NCBI GenBank assembly: GCA_011523425.1
Contig: WTGU01000124.1
Coordinates: 1 to 64,000, forward strand
Source: Alphaproteobacteria bacterium
GTDB taxonomy: Bacteria > Pseudomonadota > Alphaproteobacteria > UBA828
Direction of reading: 5' to 3'
DNA length: 64,000 nt
The position numbers were made by a program, and so were the translations under genes. This document shows, piece after piece, positions 9,654 to 20,559 of this stretch. Below the pieces are notes generated by a model. That model did not search any database and was not told the DNA's origin. It worked only from the letters and a program-made list of their open reading frames with translations. Each line of letters starts with the position of its first letter. Position 1 is the stretch's first letter.

Positions 9654-10775
9654 CTACGCGTCCGCCGCGGGCTTGAGAATGGCGGCCACTTCCGCGAGGC
9701 CGAGGGAGCTTGCGGTGAGCGCGAGGCTTGAGCGCACCCTGCGCGGCAGCGGGATTCCGTCTGCGCCGCGCCGCGCACGCATCGCCTCCTCGGGCTCGCC
9801 GGGCAGCAGCACCTTCTCGTGGCCCGGCGCGGCCCGGGCGCTCTTCACGAAGGCGATGTAGCGCTTGAGCTCGGGCCACATCAGCGCCTCGGTGCCGAAG
9901 CGCGCCGGATCGAGCAGGATGGAGAGCATGTTGTTCTCCAGCGTCTTGTGGCCGGCCTTGCCGCAGCCACCGCCGGTGAGCGCGCCCGCCAGCACCTCGC
10001 ACATGAAGCTGATGCCGGAGCCCTTGTGCTCGCCCATCGCGCGCACGGCGGCTGAGCCCGTGCGCTGGTCGTGCGGCTGGGTGCCCTCGATGGCGCCGTA
10101 GATCGCGGCGGGGTCGGTCGTGAGCTGGCCGTCCCGCTCGATCAGCGCGCCCTCCGGCAATGGCTTGCCGCCGTTGAGCGCGACCAGCACCTTGCCCTCG
10201 GCCACGACCGAGGTCGCGCAGTCGAGCACCAGCGGCGGCCCCTCCGGCATGGGTACCCCGATGGAGACCGGGTTGGTGGACATGCGCCGCTCGGTGCCGC
10301 CGAAGGGCGCCACCAGCATGCCGAGGCCGCTGGTGTTGACGAAGTGGATCGAGAGCAGGCCCTCGGCCGCCGCGAGCTCGGCCCAGTCGCCGATGCGCCC
10401 GAGATGGCCCGAGTTGCGCAGTCCCACCACGGCGATGCCGTGCTCGCGCGCCTTCTCCACCCCAAGCCGGATCGCCTGTTCGCCGACGGTCTGGCCGAAG
10501 CCGTGGTCGCCGTCCAGCACCGCGACGGCGCCGACATCGACCACCGTCTTCGCGCTGCGCCCGGCGTGGACGGCGCCGGTATCCAGCCAGTGGACATAGC
10601 GCGGCACGCGTATGACGCCGTGGCTGTCGTGCCCGGCGAGATTGGCCTCGACCAGATAGCGGCCGATGCGCGCGCCCTCGGCCTCGTCGCAGCCGGCGGC
10701 GGTGAAGATCGCGGCGACGGCCTCGCGCAGCGCCCCGGCCTCGATGGCCGGGGCGTCGTCTCGGGTAACGGTCAT
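9654..10775 (-). CDS. Ldh family oxidoreductase (malate/L-lactate dehydrogenase, YlbC type)
   Basis: A 373-residue NAD(P)-dependent dehydrogenase of the Ldh_2 family. The hallmark segments are GHDSHGVIRVPRYV, GFGQTVGEQAI, the catalytic-histidine region GLRNSGHLGRIGDW, and STNPVSIGVP. The family oxidises or reduces 2-hydroxy acids such as lactate, malate, sulfolactate or ureidoglycolate, and some members reduce cyclic imino acids. ATG 10775 lies two bases after the stop of the AI-2E transporter gene, so the two are probably one transcript. The long open frame that continues to 11996 is the transporter's antiframe and is not part of this gene. Confidence 0.87.
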   Translation of the reverse strand: MTVTRDDAPAIEAGALREAVAAIFTAAGCDEAEGARIGRYLVEANLAGHDSHGVIRVPRYVHWLDTGAVHAGRSAKTVVDVGAVAVLDGDHGFGQTVGEQAIRLGVEKAREHGIAVVGLRNSGHLGRIGDWAELAAAEGLLSIHFVNTSGLGMLVAPFGGTERRMSTNPVSIGVPMPEGPPLVLDCATSVVAEGKVLVALNGGKPLPEGALIERDGQLTTDPAAIYGAIEGTQPHDQRTGSAAVRAMGEHKGSGISFMCEVLAGALTGGGCGKAGHKTLENNMLSILLDPARFGTEALMWPELKRYIAFVKSARAAPGHEKVLLPGEPEEAMRARRGADGIPLPRRVRSSLALTASSLGLAEVAAILKPAADA

Positions 10776-10777
10776 GG

Positions 10778-11884
10778 TCAGGCTCCGGCAGGGGGGCGCG
10801 GGTCGGGCGGCGGGCGGGGAGGAGGCGGGTGCTCGTCGGTCTCGCCCCAGGCGACGCGCCCGTCGGTCGACAGCATCACCGCGATGGGCCGCGTGCGCGG
10901 GAAGTGGGCGAAGATGATCATGGCGATCACGGTGATGGGCACGCAGAGGAACATCCCCGGCACGCCCCAGATCGTGCCCCAGACGGCGAGCGAGACGAGG
11001 GTCGCGAAGGGGCTGATGTTGAGGGAGGACCCCATCAGCATCGGCTCCAGGAAGTTGCCGATGAAGACCTGGATCACTGCGAGGCTCGGGGTGACGATGA
11101 GGAAGGGCACGAAGGTGTCGAACTGCACCAGCGCCAGCAGCGCCGGGAAGAGGATGCCCAGCAGCGAGCCGATGGTGGGGATGTAGTTGAGCAGGAAGAT
11201 GATGACCGCCCAGAAGCCGGCGAAGTCGAGACCGATGGAGGCCAGCACGGCGTAGCTCAGTCCCGCCGTTAGCGCGCTGGTGAAGGTCTTGATCCACAGG
11301 TAGTTCTGGATCTCCTGACTCATGTGGCTGAGGATCTTGTGGACCCGCTCCTCCCGTGCCGGGTCGGGGAAGAGCGCCTGCATCTTGCGGTCGAAGCTGC
11401 CCTGCTCGACGAACAAGAAGAGCATGTAGACGAAGATGAGCCCGGCCTCGCCGGCGATGCTGGTGAGGGTCCCGGCGATGCTGCTGACGACCGCGCTGAA
11501 GTCGATGCGATCGACCAGCTCGGTCAGGTTGGGCGTCTCCTGCAGGCCGAACAGCGCCGCCACCTCGCCGATCAGGCGCTGGAGATTGGCCTGGTAGGTG
11601 GGGATTGCCTCGACCACGGCGCTGAAGTTGCCGCTCACCATCTCGGCCAGTGACATGACCGCCGCGATGACGACCAGCACCGTGAGCGCCAACGCCGCCC
11701 AGCGCGGCGGGCGCACGCCGCGTATGCTGAGCTTCATGATGCCGCGGGCGATGGCGTTGATCAGATACCAGGCCATGACGGCGATGGCGATCGGGATCAG
11801 GATGTTCCGCCCGGAGATGAGGAGGTAGATGGTGAGGGCGGCGATGCCCGCCGAGGCGGCGAAGAGGATGAGCTTGGATTGCAT
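10778..11884 (-). CDS. AI-2E family transporter (PerM-like membrane protein)
   Basis: A 368-residue multi-pass inner-membrane protein with the AI-2E/PerM layout: two N-terminal membrane segments, a third around residues 65-85, a soluble loop (about 90-150), and a C-terminal bundle with the typical IIFLLNYIPTIGSLLGILFP, NFLEPMLMGSSLNISP and VWGTIWGVPGMFLCVP motifs. Members export autoinducer-2 or act as Na+/H+ antiporters; which applies here cannot be told. The last 20 residues are proline-rich and outside the domain. It is the first gene of a pair with the Ldh-type dehydrogenase. Confidence 0.9.
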   Translation of the reverse strand: MQSKLILFAASAGIAALTIYLLISGRNILIPIAIAVMAWYLINAIARGIMKLSIRGVRPPRWAALALTVLVVIAAVMSLAEMVSGNFSAVVEAIPTYQANLQRLIGEVAALFGLQETPNLTELVDRIDFSAVVSSIAGTLTSIAGEAGLIFVYMLFLFVEQGSFDRKMQALFPDPAREERVHKILSHMSQEIQNYLWIKTFTSALTAGLSYAVLASIGLDFAGFWAVIIFLLNYIPTIGSLLGILFPALLALVQFDTFVPFLIVTPSLAVIQVFIGNFLEPMLMGSSLNISPFATLVSLAVWGTIWGVPGMFLCVPITVIAMIIFAHFPRTRPIAVMLSTDGRVAWGETDEHPPPPRPPPDPRPPAGA

Positions 11885-11968
11885 GACAGGGCGCCGTCCG
11901 GGGCTGTTCAGGCATTGTTGGGCCGGGCAAGGCGGCCGTCAACCGGCCCAGGCCGGGGCGGCGAGCGC

Positions 11969-12592
11969 ATGACGGAGATGTCTGGGGAAGGGCCACCTCC
12001 GCAGGTGGGGCCGCTCCGCAGGCTCTACGACTGGACGCTCGCGCTCGCCGGCAAGCGCCATGCCGTCTGGGCGCTCGTCGCCGTCTCGTTTGCGGAAAGC
12101 TCGTTCTTCCCGATCCCGCCGGACCTCCTGCTCATCCCCATGATCCTCGCGCGCCGGGCGAGAGCCTGGTGGCTCGCAGGGGTCTGCACGCTCTCGTCGG
12201 CCGCCGGCGGTCTTTTCGGCTACGCTATTGGCTACTATCTCTTCGATGCCTTCGGCGGCCCCCTCCTCGACCTCTGGGGCAACGAGGACAAGCTCGCGGC
12301 CTTCGAGCGCTACCGCGACGAATGGGGCGCCTGGATCGTCGCCGCCGGCGGCTTCACCCCGCTCCCCTACAAGCTGATCACCGTGGCGAGCGGCGCCGGC
12401 CGGCTCGATATCGGCGTCTTCATCCTCGCCTCGCTGCTCTCGCGCGGGCTTCGCTTCTATATCGTCGCGGGGCTTCTCTGGCAGTTCGGCCCGGCGGCGC
12501 GCGCCTTCATCGAGCGTCGCCTCGGGCTCGCGGCGCTGCTCGCCCTCGCGGTCGTGATCGCCGCCGTGCTGGCGCTCCGCTTTGTCGGTTAG
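11969..12592 (+). CDS. DedA/VTT family membrane protein, YqaA subgroup
   Basis: A 207-residue membrane protein of the SNARE-associated/VTT superfamily. The motif VSFAESSFFPIPPDLLLIP near residue 40, GLFGYAIGYYLFD, and GGFTPLPYKLITVASG match COG1238 (YqaA). DedA-superfamily proteins work in lipid flipping and membrane homeostasis. ATG 11969 is selected; a longer frame from 11879 adds an Arg/Pro-rich tail, and ATG 11978 is another possible start. The gene is divergent from the AI-2E transporter. Confidence 0.85.
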   Translation: MTEMSGEGPPPQVGPLRRLYDWTLALAGKRHAVWALVAVSFAESSFFPIPPDLLLIPMILARRARAWWLAGVCTLSSAAGGLFGYAIGYYLFDAFGGPLLDLWGNEDKLAAFERYRDEWGAWIVAAGGFTPLPYKLITVASGAGRLDIGVFILASLLSRGLRFYIVAGLLWQFGPAARAFIERRLGLAALLALAVVIAAVLALRFVG

Positions 12593-13059
12593 AGCACTTT
12601 CGTTCAGACACGATCGCAGCGAGTTGCCGCGGGTGCCCGAGCCTCGCGCGGTGCCGCCCGAGGCTCCCCCACCCCGACCCTCTCCGCCCCCTTTTCATGT
12701 TCCCTCAGTCGCCGGGCGCGCGCTTCCAGCCGGGCGCCCGGACCATGGTGCGGTGCCGTTGGTGTGAGGGGCGTGCGAGGGTCGCGGCATGATGGGCGAG
12801 AGCGGGAAGGAGCGGGGCGCGGCAGGGGAGCCGGTGCTCAAGTGGGATATGGAGGCCGCCTGTCCCGCCCGGAATCCCTCGCTGTCCCGCGAAATCCCGC
12901 ATGCCCCCCAGGACCCCAGCTCCCGTCCCGTGCAATCCCGCCTTCTCCAGCCGAATCCCGCCGAATCCCGCCGAATCCCACAGGACCCCGGTGCCTCCCC
13001 AACCCCCTGTCCCGCGCGGCGCGCACATCGCGGCCCGCCCGCCCGCCGGCGCCGCCTAG
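12593..13059. other. 467-bp gene-free region with short repeats
   Basis: No convincing gene was found between the DedA-like stop and the convergent glpK stop. Open frames here (for example 12705-13028 on the minus strand) are Gly/Arg/Pro-rich and have no family resemblance. The stretch holds a pyrimidine-rich CCCCGACCCTCTCCGCC segment near 12670 and, from about 12870, scattered copies of GAATCCCGC-like words that end in a 10-bp tandem repeat at 12951-12980. Confidence 0.6.
12951..12980. repeat. three tandem copies of CCGAATCCCG
   Basis: CCGAATCCCG occurs three times back to back (the last copy ends in A). Looser copies (GGAATCCCTC, GAAATCCCGC, GCAATCCCGC) are spread over the 90 bases upstream. 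It looks like slipped-strand expansion in non-coding DNA. Confidence 0.8.
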
Positions 13060-14532
<1,473 letters not shown>

Positions 14533-14618
14533 GCCGATAATGCTAGCCCGCCTGTCTCGCCAGGGTCACGGATCGAACGGTGCTGGCCGCGCTGGAAAAA
14601 GGAAATATATGTTCACCC

Positions 14619-16151
14619 ATGGGCCAGGATCAGATGGGCGTGAGGGATGCGGCGCCGCGCACGGTCGACCTGCTCGTCATCGGCGGCGGCATCAACGGCA
14701 CCGGCATCGCCCGGGACGCGGCGGGGCGCGGCGTCCGCGTGCTGCTGTGCGAGCAGGACGATCTGGCGGCGCACACCTCGTCGGCCAGCACCAAGCTGAT
14801 CCACGGCGGGCTTCGCTACCTGGAGCAGCGCGACTTCCGGCTCGTGCGCAACGCGCTCCGCGAGCGCGCGGTGCTCCTGCGCAACGCACCGCACATCATC
14901 TGGCCGCTGCGCTTCGTGCTGCCGCATCACGCGGGGCTGCGCCCCCGGTGGATGATCCGCCTCGGCCTCTTCCTCTACGACCATCTCGGCGGGCGCGGCC
15001 CGCTGCCGCCGTGCGCGACCGTCGACCTCGGCCGGCACACGAGCGGGCGCGCGCTGCAGGGCCGCTATCGCCGGGCCTTCGAGTACTCGGACTGCTGGGT
15101 GCAGGATTCGCGGCTGGTGGTACTGAACGCCCGCGATGCCCACGCCAGGGGGGCGGAGGTCCGCACTCGCACCGCGTGCGTCGCGCTCGCGCCGGGCGGC
15201 GCGGGCTGGAGGGCCGTTCTTGCCGATCGCGTGTCGGGCGAGCGCGCCACCGTCCGGGCGCGGGGCGTCGTCAACGCGAGCGGCCCCTGGGTCGGCCGGG
15301 TCCGCGCGCTCGCGGGCGGCGCCGAGGCGATGCATCGGGTCCGACTGGTCAAGGGGAGCCACATCGTGGTGCGGAGGCTCTTCGACCATGCCCATCCCTA
15401 CATCTTCCAGACCGGCGACGGCCGCGTGCTGTTCGCGATCCCCTTCGAGGACGACTACACCCTGCTGGGGACCACCGACGTGGAGTTCGAGGGCGCGCCC
15501 GGCCGGGTCGAGATCACGCCCGAGGAAGTCGACTACATCTGTGCCGCCGCGAACGCCTACTTCGAGAAGCCCGTTGCCCCGCGCGACGTGGTGTGGGCGT
15601 ACGCCGGCATCCGACCCCTGTTCGACGACCTCGCCGAGAACGCCAGCGAGGTCACCCGCGACTACGTGCTGCACCTCGACCCGGCGCCGGCGCCCATGCT
15701 CTCGGTCTACGGCGGCAAGCTCTCGACCTACCGCAGGCTCGCCGAGCAGGCGGTGGACATGCTGGCGGGGCCTCTCGGCGCCGACGGGTCGCGATGGACG
15801 AGCGACGCGCCGCTTCCCGGCGGAGACATTCCGGGCGCGGACATCGGCGCGTTCACCGCGCACTGCGCCGCGCGGTACCCGTGGCTGCCGGAGGCGCTAC
15901 TCCGTCACTTCGTCCGCCACTACGGCACCGATCTCCATGCGCTGCTCGCCGGTCGCAGCAGCGTGGACGACCTCGGCGAGCACTTCGGGGCCGGGCTCTA
16001 CGCGGCGGAGGTCGCATATCTCGCCCGGCACGAGTGGGCCCGGACCGCCGAGGACATCCTGTGGCGGCGCACGAAGAAGGGCCTCGGCGTCTCGGCGCAC
16101 GGCGCGGACCGACTGCGCGCGTACCTTCGGGCAGGGTGTGGCAGAGCGTGA
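14619..16151 (+). CDS. glpD: glycerol-3-phosphate dehydrogenase GlpD
   Basis: A FAD-dependent, quinone-linked dehydrogenase that oxidises glycerol 3-phosphate to dihydroxyacetone phosphate at the inner membrane. Visible motifs are DLLVIGGGINGTGIARDAAG, the GlpD signature SSASTKLIHGGLRYLE, YEYSDCW-like (FEYSDCWVQD), RGVVNASGPWV and VYGGKLSTYRRLAE near residue 350. The ATG at 14619 gives 510 residues; ATG 14634, behind AGGATCAG, is about equally good, and a GTG at 14580 is less likely. It is divergent from glpK and 98 bases before the UbiD-family gene. Confidence 0.95.
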   Translation: MGQDQMGVRDAAPRTVDLLVIGGGINGTGIARDAAGRGVRVLLCEQDDLAAHTSSASTKLIHGGLRYLEQRDFRLVRNALRERAVLLRNAPHIIWPLRFVLPHHAGLRPRWMIRLGLFLYDHLGGRGPLPPCATVDLGRHTSGRALQGRYRRAFEYSDCWVQDSRLVVLNARDAHARGAEVRTRTACVALAPGGAGWRAVLADRVSGERATVRARGVVNASGPWVGRVRALAGGAEAMHRVRLVKGSHIVVRRLFDHAHPYIFQTGDGRVLFAIPFEDDYTLLGTTDVEFEGAPGRVEITPEEVDYICAAANAYFEKPVAPRDVVWAYAGIRPLFDDLAENASEVTRDYVLHLDPAPAPMLSVYGGKLSTYRRLAEQAVDMLAGPLGADGSRWTSDAPLPGGDIPGADIGAFTAHCAARYPWLPEALLRHFVRHYGTDLHALLAGRSSVDDLGEHFGAGLYAAEVAYLARHEWARTAEDILWRRTKKGLGVSAHGADRLRAYLRAGCGRA

Positions 16152-16249
16152 TGCTGTTGACCACGACCAAGACCGCGCGCCGGTTGCCCGCGCGGGCTTG
16201 ACGGGGGCCGGTGCCTGCACATGAATGGCGGCGACCCGCCGAGGTGACC

Positions 16250-17758
16250 ATGGCCTACCGATCGCTGCGCGACTTCATCGCCCGCCTCGAGAGCGCGGGC
16301 CGCCTGCATCGGGTCCAGGCGCCGGTCTCGCCCGCTCTCGAGATGACCGAGATCCAGACCCGCCTCATCGCGGAGCAGGGGCCGGCCGTGCTCTTCGAGA
16401 ACGTGGTGGGCGACGACGGCACGCGCTACGACATGCCGGTGCTGGTCAACCTCTTCGGCACCGTGGAACGGGTCGCCTGGGGCATGAACCGGGAGCCCGG
16501 CGCGCTCCGCGAGGTGGGCGAGACGCTGGCCTTCCTGCGTCAGCCGGAGCCGCCGAGCGGCTGGCGCGAGGCGGTCGAGATGCTGCCGCTGCTCAACACG
16601 GTACGCGCGATGAAGCCACGCACTCTCGGCGAGGGGCCCGTGCAGGAGGTGGTGCTCACGGGCGATGACATCGACCTCTCCAGGCTCCCGATCCAGACCT
16701 GCTGGCCTGGCGAGCCGGCGCCGCTCATCACCTGGCCGCTGGTGGTGACCAAGGGGCCGAGCCGCGCCCGCGTCGATAACTACAATCTCGGCATCTACCG
16801 CATGCAGGTCACCGGCCGAGACACGACGCTGATGCGCTGGCTCGCGCACCGGGGCGGCGCGCAGCAGCACCGGCGCTGGGCGGAGTCGACGCGCGAGCCG
16901 CTGCCGGCCGCGGCGGTGATCGGCGCCGACCCCGGCACCATCCTCGCGGCGGTGACGCCGGTGCCGGATACGCTGTCGGAGTACCAGTTCGCGGGCCTCC
17001 TGCGTGGCCGCAAGGTCGAGCTGGTCCGGGCCAAGACGGTGCCGCTCGAAGTCCCGGCCGAGGCGGAGATCGTCATCGAGGGCCACGTCAGCCTCGACGA
17101 CTACCAGGACGAAGGCCCCTTCGGCGACCATACGGGCTACTACAACGCGGTCGAGCCGTTCCCCGTCTTCACGGTCTCGGCCATCACCATGCGGCGCGAC
17201 CCGATCTATCTCTCCACCTACACCGGGCGCCCGCCGGACGAGCCGAGCATTCTCGGCGAGGCGCTCAACGAGGTCTTCATCCCGCTGCTCGTCCAGCAGT
17301 TCCCGGAGATCGTCGATTTCTGGCTGCCGCCGGAGGGCTGCAGCTACCGCATCGCGGTGGTCTCCATCAGGAAGTCCTACGCGGGACACGCCAAGCGGGT
17401 GATGATGGCCGTCTGGTCCTATCTCAGGCAGTTCATGTATACGAAGTGGGTGATCGTGGTGGACGACGACATCGACGCGCGCGACTGGAAGGACGTCATG
17501 TGGGCGGTGTCGACACGCATGGACCCGGCGCGCGACATCACCATCGTCGAGAACACGCCCATCGACTATCTCGACTTCGCCAGCCCGGAAACCGGGCTCG
17601 GCGCCAAGATCGGCCTCGACGCGACGACCAAGATCGGGCCCGAGACCAGCCGCGACTGGGGCCGGCGCATCCGCATGGCCGACGAGATCGTCGAGCGGGT
17701 GACGGGCAAGTGGCAATCCTATGGCCTGCCCGGCGACGGCAAGCCGATCTGGCGCTGA
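16250..17758 (+). CDS. UbiD family decarboxylase
   Basis: A 502-residue member of the prenylated-FMN-dependent UbiD family, which reversibly decarboxylates aromatic or unsaturated acids. It shows [10 protein letters not shown], the prFMN/metal-binding [11 protein letters not shown] block, [26 protein letters not shown] around the catalytic acid, and [13 protein letters not shown] 16250 follows GAGGTGA. Activity would need a UbiX-type prenyltransferase, and none lies nearby. The following epimerase gene is 25 bases away and in line, so the pair may act on one substrate. Ubiquinone synthesis cannot be excluded, but the context does not favour it. Confidence 0.87.
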   Translation: MAYRSLRDFIARLESAGRLHRVQAPVSPALEMTEIQTRLIAEQGPAVLFENVVGDDGTRYDMPVLVNLFGTVERVAWGMNREPGALREVGETLAFLRQPEPPSGWREAVEMLPLLNTVRAMKPRTLGEGPVQEVVLTGDDIDLSRLPIQTCWPGEPAPLITWPLVVTKGPSRARVDNYNLGIYRMQVTGRDTTLMRWLAHRGGAQQHRRWAESTREPLPAAAVIGADPGTILAAVTPVPDTLSEYQFAGLLRGRKVELVRAKTVPLEVPAEAEIVIEGHVSLDDYQDEGPFGDHTGYYNAVEPFPVFTVSAITMRRDPIYLSTYTGRPPDEPSILGEALNEVFIPLLVQQFPEIVDFWLPPEGCSYRIAVVSIRKSYAGHAKRVMMAVWSYLRQFMYTKWVIVVDDDIDARDWKDVMWAVSTRMDPARDITIVENTPIDYLDFASPETGLGAKIGLDATTKIGPETSRDWGRRIRMADEIVERVTGKWQSYGLPGDGKPIWR

Positions 17759-17783
17759 GCCGCCCACCTTCGGAGATGACGGC

Positions 17784-18734
17784 ATGACAGGGAAGACCGC
17801 GTTCGTGACCGGCGCGTCGGGTTTCATCGGCACCAATCTGGTGAAGCAGCTGGGCGAGGCCGGCTGGCAGGTGATCGCGATGCACCGCGAGACCTCGAAC
17901 CTCGAGTACCTCAAGCGCTTCCCGGCAACGCTGGTGGTCGGCGACATCGGCGACCGGGAATTTCTGGCGGGCGCGATTCCGGAAGGCGTCGATGCTCTCT
18001 TCCACGTGGCCGGCAACGTGAGCTTCGATTCCGCCGGCGACGAGGCCCAGACCCATGCGAACGTGGCGGGCACCCGTGCCGTCGTCGAGGTGGCGAAGGC
18101 GAAGGGGGTAGGGCGCTTCATCCATACCTCGACGGGCGCGGTATTCGGCCTCCATGACGGCGTGCCCATCGACGAGACGGCGCCGTCGAACGCCGACGAG
18201 ATCCCTGTCAACTACTGCCGCAGCAAGAAGGCCGCCGAGGACATCGTGCTGGAGGCCGCGGCCGCCGGCCTCGATGCCGTGTGCGTCAATCCCGGCAATG
18301 TCGTCGGTCCCTACGACCGGGTGATCTGGGGTCCCTTCGTGGAGGCGATCGCAAGCGGTGCCATGACCACGGTGGGCTCGGGCGGCGGCGCCTTCTGCCA
18401 TATCGACGAGACCGCAAAGGCGCACATCGCCGCGTACGACAGGGGGAAGAGGGGGGAGCGCTACATCCTCGCCGGCGCCAACGAGAGCTTCGCCACCGCC
18501 GCCGCCATCGTCGCCGAGATCGTCGGCGTCGCGCCGCCCCGGCCGACGAGCGAGCGAAACCCCGACGCGAGCGACGAGATCCACTTCGTGACGAATCAGA
18601 CCCAGATCATGCTGTGCGACAAGGCGGTGCGGGAGCTCGGCTTCAAGCCGGTGCCGCTCCGCACCATGTTCGCCGACCTCTGCGCTTGGATGCGGGAGGA
18701 GGGGCTGCTGCCGGCCGCGCCGCCGGCGGGTTGA
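17784..18734 (+). CDS. NAD-dependent epimerase/dehydratase (extended SDR)
   Basis: A 316-residue extended SDR with the GASGFIGTNLVKQL nucleotide-binding motif, VAGNVSFDS, STGAVFG, the active-site pair in NYCRSKKAAE (Tyr-x3-Lys) and the NPGNVVGPYDR segment. Homologues include dihydroflavonol-4-reductase-like and hopanoid-associated (HpnA-like) sugar epimerases; I cannot choose between them from sequence. ATG 17784 lies behind GGAG and gives the normal N-terminus. It follows the UbiD-family gene in the same operon. Confidence 0.83.
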   Translation: MTGKTAFVTGASGFIGTNLVKQLGEAGWQVIAMHRETSNLEYLKRFPATLVVGDIGDREFLAGAIPEGVDALFHVAGNVSFDSAGDEAQTHANVAGTRAVVEVAKAKGVGRFIHTSTGAVFGLHDGVPIDETAPSNADEIPVNYCRSKKAAEDIVLEAAAAGLDAVCVNPGNVVGPYDRVIWGPFVEAIASGAMTTVGSGGGAFCHIDETAKAHIAAYDRGKRGERYILAGANESFATAAAIVAEIVGVAPPRPTSERNPDASDEIHFVTNQTQIMLCDKAVRELGFKPVPLRTMFADLCAWMREEGLLPAAPPAG

Positions 18735-18740
18735 GGTTCC

Positions 18741-18872
18741 TTACGGAACGATGCCGGCGGCCGAGAGGCCGGCGAGAACGCCGATGATGGCGACGACGAG
18801 GCCGAGCCCCGCCACGTATGGGATCCGGGCCCGCGTCAGCTCCTCAAGCGAGGGGCCGTGCTCGTCGCTCAT
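18741..18872 (-). CDS. 43-residue single-pass membrane protein
   Basis: This short reading frame starts at ATG 18872 behind AGAGGAGA at ideal spacing and ends at TAA 18741. The product has an acidic N-terminus (MSDEHGPSLEELTRARIPY) and one strongly hydrophobic helix, VAGLGLVVAIIGVLAGLSAA, across residues 20-39, followed by GIVP. It lies 85 bases downstream of pxpA on the same strand and is convergent with the epimerase gene. No family was recognised. The good ribosome binding site and coherent membrane helix support a real gene; a chance frame cannot be excluded. Confidence 0.6.
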   Translation of the reverse strand: MSDEHGPSLEELTRARIPYVAGLGLVVAIIGVLAGLSAAGIVP

Positions 18873-18957
18873 CGACGTCTCCTCTTGCTCTCGCACCACG
18901 ACTCGTCGGGCGGCGCGGGGCGCGCACCATGCCTCAAGCGGTGCGCGAACGCCAGCC

Positions 18958-19755
18958 CTACTCGGCGGCCTCGCGGCGAATCGTCGGCGCAGGCTCCAGC
19001 GGCTGCAGGCTGTAGCCGCGCTCGGTCAGCGTAGCCCCGATGGTCGTGGCCAGATCCACCGCGTTCGGCCCGTCGCCGTGCAGGCAGATGCTGCGCGCCG
19101 AGATCGCCACCCGCGCGCCGTTGATGCTCAGCGTGTTGCCGGTCTCCAGGAAGAGGCCGAGCTTGTGGCGAGTCTCGTCCAGGTCCGCGCCCTCGTTGGA
19201 GCGCTTCAGCGCCAGCGTGCCGTCGTCCTCGTAGGGCAGGTCGAAATAGAGCTCGGGCACCACGTCGATGCCCATGTCGGCCGCGATCCTCGTGACCGCG
19301 TGGCGGTCCACCGGCGCCGGATAATAGAGCATCGGCTCCGGACAGAGGTCGATGACCGCGCGCGAGAAGGCCTCGCCCAGCGCCTCGTCGCCGTTCAGCA
19401 TGCGGTAGAGCGCGCCATGCGGCTTTACGTGATGGAGCGTCATGCCGTTGGCCTCGAGCGCCGATTTCAGCGCGCCGGTCTGGTAGATCACGTAGGCGTA
19501 GAGCTCGTCCGGCGTGATCGCCATGACCCGCCGGCCGAAGCCCATGAGGTCCGGCAGTCCGGGATGGGAGCCGACGGCGACGCCGTTCTCCTTCGCGAGC
19601 GCGATGGTCTTCATCATGGTCACGGGGTCGCCGGCATGGAAGCCGCAGGCGACGTTCGCGGTGGTGACGTGAGGCATGAGCGCCTCGTCCGCCCCCATGA
19701 CCCAGTTGCCGAAGCTCTCGCCGCAGTCGATGTTGATGTCGAAGGTCCCGGCCAT
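18958..19755 (-). CDS. pxpA: 5-oxoprolinase subunit PxpA (LamB/YcsF family)
   Basis: A 265-residue LamB/YcsF-family protein. The opening DINIDCGESFGNW corresponds to the DLNCDLGESFG signature, and NVACGFHAGDPVTM, GSHPGLPDLMGFGRR and HHVKPHGALYRML are strongly conserved. In bacteria, PxpA works with PxpB and PxpC to cleave 5-oxoproline to glutamate with ATP. Neither PxpB nor PxpC is adjacent; the only PxpC-like gene in the window is 17 kb away at 37293. A separate lactam such as a hydantoin could be the substrate. The 43-residue membrane protein lies just downstream. Confidence 0.88.
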   Translation of the reverse strand: MAGTFDINIDCGESFGNWVMGADEALMPHVTTANVACGFHAGDPVTMMKTIALAKENGVAVGSHPGLPDLMGFGRRVMAITPDELYAYVIYQTGALKSALEANGMTLHHVKPHGALYRMLNGDEALGEAFSRAVIDLCPEPMLYYPAPVDRHAVTRIAADMGIDVVPELYFDLPYEDDGTLALKRSNEGADLDETRHKLGLFLETGNTLSINGARVAISARSICLHGDGPNAVDLATTIGATLTERGYSLQPLEPAPTIRREAAE

Positions 19756-19937
19756 GATGCGGCCTCCTCGTCAGCGCGTCTCTCCCGTCATCATGCCCCG
19801 GACGCGCCGTGGCGGGAAGGGCGCTCTGCGCCACCGGTGTGGCCCATCCCGTCGCGCTGTGTGCATGGTCGAGGCTGGCAGCCGGCGGCGGTTCTTGCTA
19901 CAAGGGCGCCCTTCCCCCGGGACCATCGGACTGCGCC

Positions 19938-20555
19938 ATGAGCCAGCCTGCGCGCACGGCCCGCGTCGAGCGGGTCACCAAGGAGACGAGCATCGCCGTC
20001 GCCGTCGATCTCGACGGCAGCGGACGCTCGCAGATCGCCACCGGCATCGGCTTCTTCGATCACATGCTGGAGCAGCTTTCGCGCCACAGCCTGATCGACA
20101 TCGCCTGCGAGGCGAAGGGCGACATCGACGTGACCCTGCACCACACGGTCGAGGACACCGGGCTCGCGCTCGGCGAGGCGGTGAGCCAGGCGCTCGGCGA
20201 GCGGCGCGGGATCCGGCGCTACGGCAGCGCCGTGATTCCGATGGACGAGGCTTGCGCGCGGGTCTCGCTCGATGCCAGCAACCGGCCCTATCTGGTCTGG
20301 CGCGTGCGCTTCGAGAGGCCGCGCATCGACGGCATGGATACCGAGCACTTCAAGGAGTGGTTCCAGGCGTTCGCGCAGTCGGCCGGGCTCACCCTCCATG
20401 TCGAGGTGATGTACGGCGAGAACAGTCACCACATGATCGAGGCCTGCTACAAGGGCCTCGCGCGGGCGCTGCGTCAGGCGATCGAGCCCGATCCCCGCAT
20501 GGCGGGCGAGGTTCCCTCCACCAAGGGCGTGCTCGGCGGCAGCCTGGAGGCCTGA
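19938..20555 (+). CDS. hisB: imidazoleglycerol-phosphate dehydratase HisB
   Basis: A 205-residue manganese enzyme that dehydrates imidazole glycerol phosphate in histidine synthesis. It has the paired metal-binding motifs [11 protein letters not shown] and [14 protein letters not shown] in the first half and their repeats [18 protein letters not shown] and TEHFKEWFQ in the second. It is the single-function form without a phosphatase domain, as in other alphaproteobacteria. ATG 19938 gives the standard N-terminus; the frame open back to 19809 is not part of the gene. It is the first his gene in the window. Confidence 0.97.
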   Translation: MSQPARTARVERVTKETSIAVAVDLDGSGRSQIATGIGFFDHMLEQLSRHSLIDIACEAKGDIDVTLHHTVEDTGLALGEAVSQALGERRGIRRYGSAVIPMDEACARVSLDASNRPYLVWRVRFERPRIDGMDTEHFKEWFQAFAQSAGLTLHVEVMYGENSHHMIEACYKGLARALRQAIEPDPRMAGEVPSTKGVLGGSLEA

Positions 20556-20559
20556 GGCG

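Noticed and set aside
12705-13028. A 107-codon minus-strand frame in the gap before glpK
   Set aside because: It is low-complexity Gly/Arg/Pro sequence built on the GAATCCCGC repeat and has no good ribosome binding site.
14533-14618. GlpR-type operator between glpK and glpD
   Set aside because: GTTCGAT (complement at 14572-14578) and ATGTTCAC (14608) resemble half-sites, but no full palindrome is present and no glpR gene is in the window.
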